Assembly (NCBI GenBank): GCA_002474405.1
Contig: DLQW01000077.1
Location: 1-7,303 of the forward strand
DNA from: Christensenella sp. UBA7597
GTDB taxonomy: Bacteria; Bacillota; Clostridia; Christensenellales; Borkfalkiaceae
DNA length: 7,303 nucleotides
Direction of reading: 5' to 3'
Below, in pieces: positions 6,924 through 7,303 of this stretch. Under the pieces are notes generated by a model. That model was not told where the DNA came from and made no database searches. It saw only the letters and a program-made list of their open reading frames with translations. The translations under genes were made by a program, and so were the position numbers. Each line of letters starts with the position of its first letter. Positions within the stretch are counted from its first letter, which is position 1.

Positions 6924-6937
6924 GAAGGCGCGCCTTC
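6924..6937. repeat. 14-base perfect palindrome in the spoIVB leader
   Basis: GAAGGCG at 6924-6930 is followed directly by its complement CGCCTTC at 6931-6937. As RNA it can fold as a 5-bp stem (6924-6928 with 6933-6937) around CGCG. It shares its right arm with the Shine-Dalgarno hairpin at 6933-6954, so the two folds exclude each other. Confidence 0.45.
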
Positions 6938-6954
6938 GCTTCGGCAAGCGGAGG
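6933..6954 (+). promoter_or_regulatory. Hairpin burying the spoIVB Shine-Dalgarno sequence
   Basis: CCTTCGCTT (6933-6941) pairs with AAGCGGAGG (6946-6954), nine pairs including one G-U, around a CGGC loop. The right arm contains GGAGG (6950-6954), the only good ribosome binding site for the ATG at 6960, spaced 5 bases. All five SD bases would be paired. This predicts reduced or conditional translation of spoIVB. There is no T-tract, so it is not a terminator. Confidence 0.5.
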
Positions 6955-6959
6955 GAAGC

Positions 6960-7303
6960 ATGGGCAATCGGAAAAGTTGGAAAAGCGGTATAATTGCGGC
7001 ATGTCTTGCCGTGAGTATACCGTTTTTTGTCGGCGGCACGCCCGGAATCGGTTCGGCAAAGGCGGAAAACGGCGATTATACGCACAAAGAAGTGTATATA
7101 GGCGGCATGCCGGCGGGGTTTACGCTGGGCATCGGCGGCGCGCAGGTCATCGGGCTTTCTCAGGTAATGGGCGAGGGCGGCTGCTTTTCTCCGGCGGCGA
7201 AAGCGGGGCTGAAAACGGGCGATATTATCGAAAAGGCTGCGGGAATCCGCGTGCGGAACACGGCGCAATTAAACGAAGCTATCGGGCGCAGCGGCGGAAA
7301 ACA
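6960..7303 (+). CDS. spoIVB: SpoIVB serine peptidase, N-terminal part (cut by window edge)
   Basis: Sporulation protease that is made in the forespore, exported to the space between forespore and mother cell, and cleaves SpoIVFA to trigger pro-sigma-K processing. Only 114 codons are present and the frame is open at the right edge. Residues 1-10 are basic, 11-26 form a hydrophobic segment (IIAACLAVSIPFFVGG), and a short linker follows, as expected for an exported or membrane-anchored protein. From about 46 the sequence matches the SpoIVB PDZ domain: IGGMPAGFTLGI (47-58), QVIGLSQV (62-69) and SPAAKAGLKTGDII (77-90). The Ser/His/Asp catalytic domain lies beyond the window, so activity cannot be judged. 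No other start is available in frame near the SD. Position after recN and a sigma-G-like promoter support the call. Another PDZ-containing exported protein is the less likely alternative. Confidence 0.9.
   Translation, partial: MGNRKSWKSGIIAACLAVSIPFFVGGTPGIGSAKAENGDYTHKEVYIGGMPAGFTLGIGGAQVIGLSQVMGEGGCFSPAAKAGLKTGDIIEKAAGIRVRNTAQLNEAIGRSGGK

Noticed and set aside
5643..7039. Two long minus-strand open frames (386 and 330 codons) opposite recN and the start of spoIVB
   Set aside because: They overlap each other and the well-supported recN and spoIVB, and their translations are low-complexity Arg/Phe/Ser-rich sequences typical of antisense reading.

Overview
This window is a co-directional block of housekeeping genes from a bacterial chromosome, all on the + strand. 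The order is ispA - dxs - tlyA - nadK - argR - recN - spoIVB, with spoIVB cut by the right edge. This is the conserved xseB-ispA-dxs-tlyA-(nadK)-argR/ahrC-recN-spoIVB-spo0A neighbourhood of spore-forming Bacillota. Having nadK between tlyA and argR is the Clostridia form of this layout. The presence of spoIVB and a sigma-G-like promoter imply an endospore-forming lineage, or a recent descendant of one. By eye the base composition is moderate to slightly GC-rich. Several proteins are divergent in detail, which fits an uncultured or gut-type clostridial lineage. I cannot place it more finely from sequence alone.

Layout: positions 1-131 hold the unassigned tail of whatever lies upstream (xseB would be expected), followed by a leader with two tandem hairpins in front of ispA. 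Then come ispA (132-1007, farnesyl diphosphate synthase), dxs (1085-2956, GTG start), tlyA (3020-3826), nadK (3842-4639, TTG start), argR (4681-5133) and recN (5151-6851). Gaps between these genes are 15 to 77 bases, and I see no convincing intrinsic terminator, so they look like one transcription unit. The recN-spoIVB gap (108 bases) is different. It carries a near-consensus forespore (sigma-G type) promoter and a hairpin that buries the spoIVB Shine-Dalgarno sequence. The first 114 codons of spoIVB follow to the window edge.

How the genes relate: dxs makes 1-deoxy-D-xylulose 5-phosphate, the entry point of the MEP isoprenoid pathway, and ispA condenses the resulting C5 units to farnesyl diphosphate for cell-wall lipid carriers. 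tlyA (rRNA methylation), nadK (NADP supply), argR (arginine control) and recN (double-strand break repair) are functionally unrelated but conserved in synteny. spoIVB is the sporulation signalling protease and appears to have its own developmental promoter.

No mobile element, CRISPR array, tRNA, rRNA or new multi-gene system is visible. The observations most worth a second look are the regulated-looking spoIVB leader, the mutually exclusive hairpins before ispA, and the loss of several usually conserved residues in DXS.
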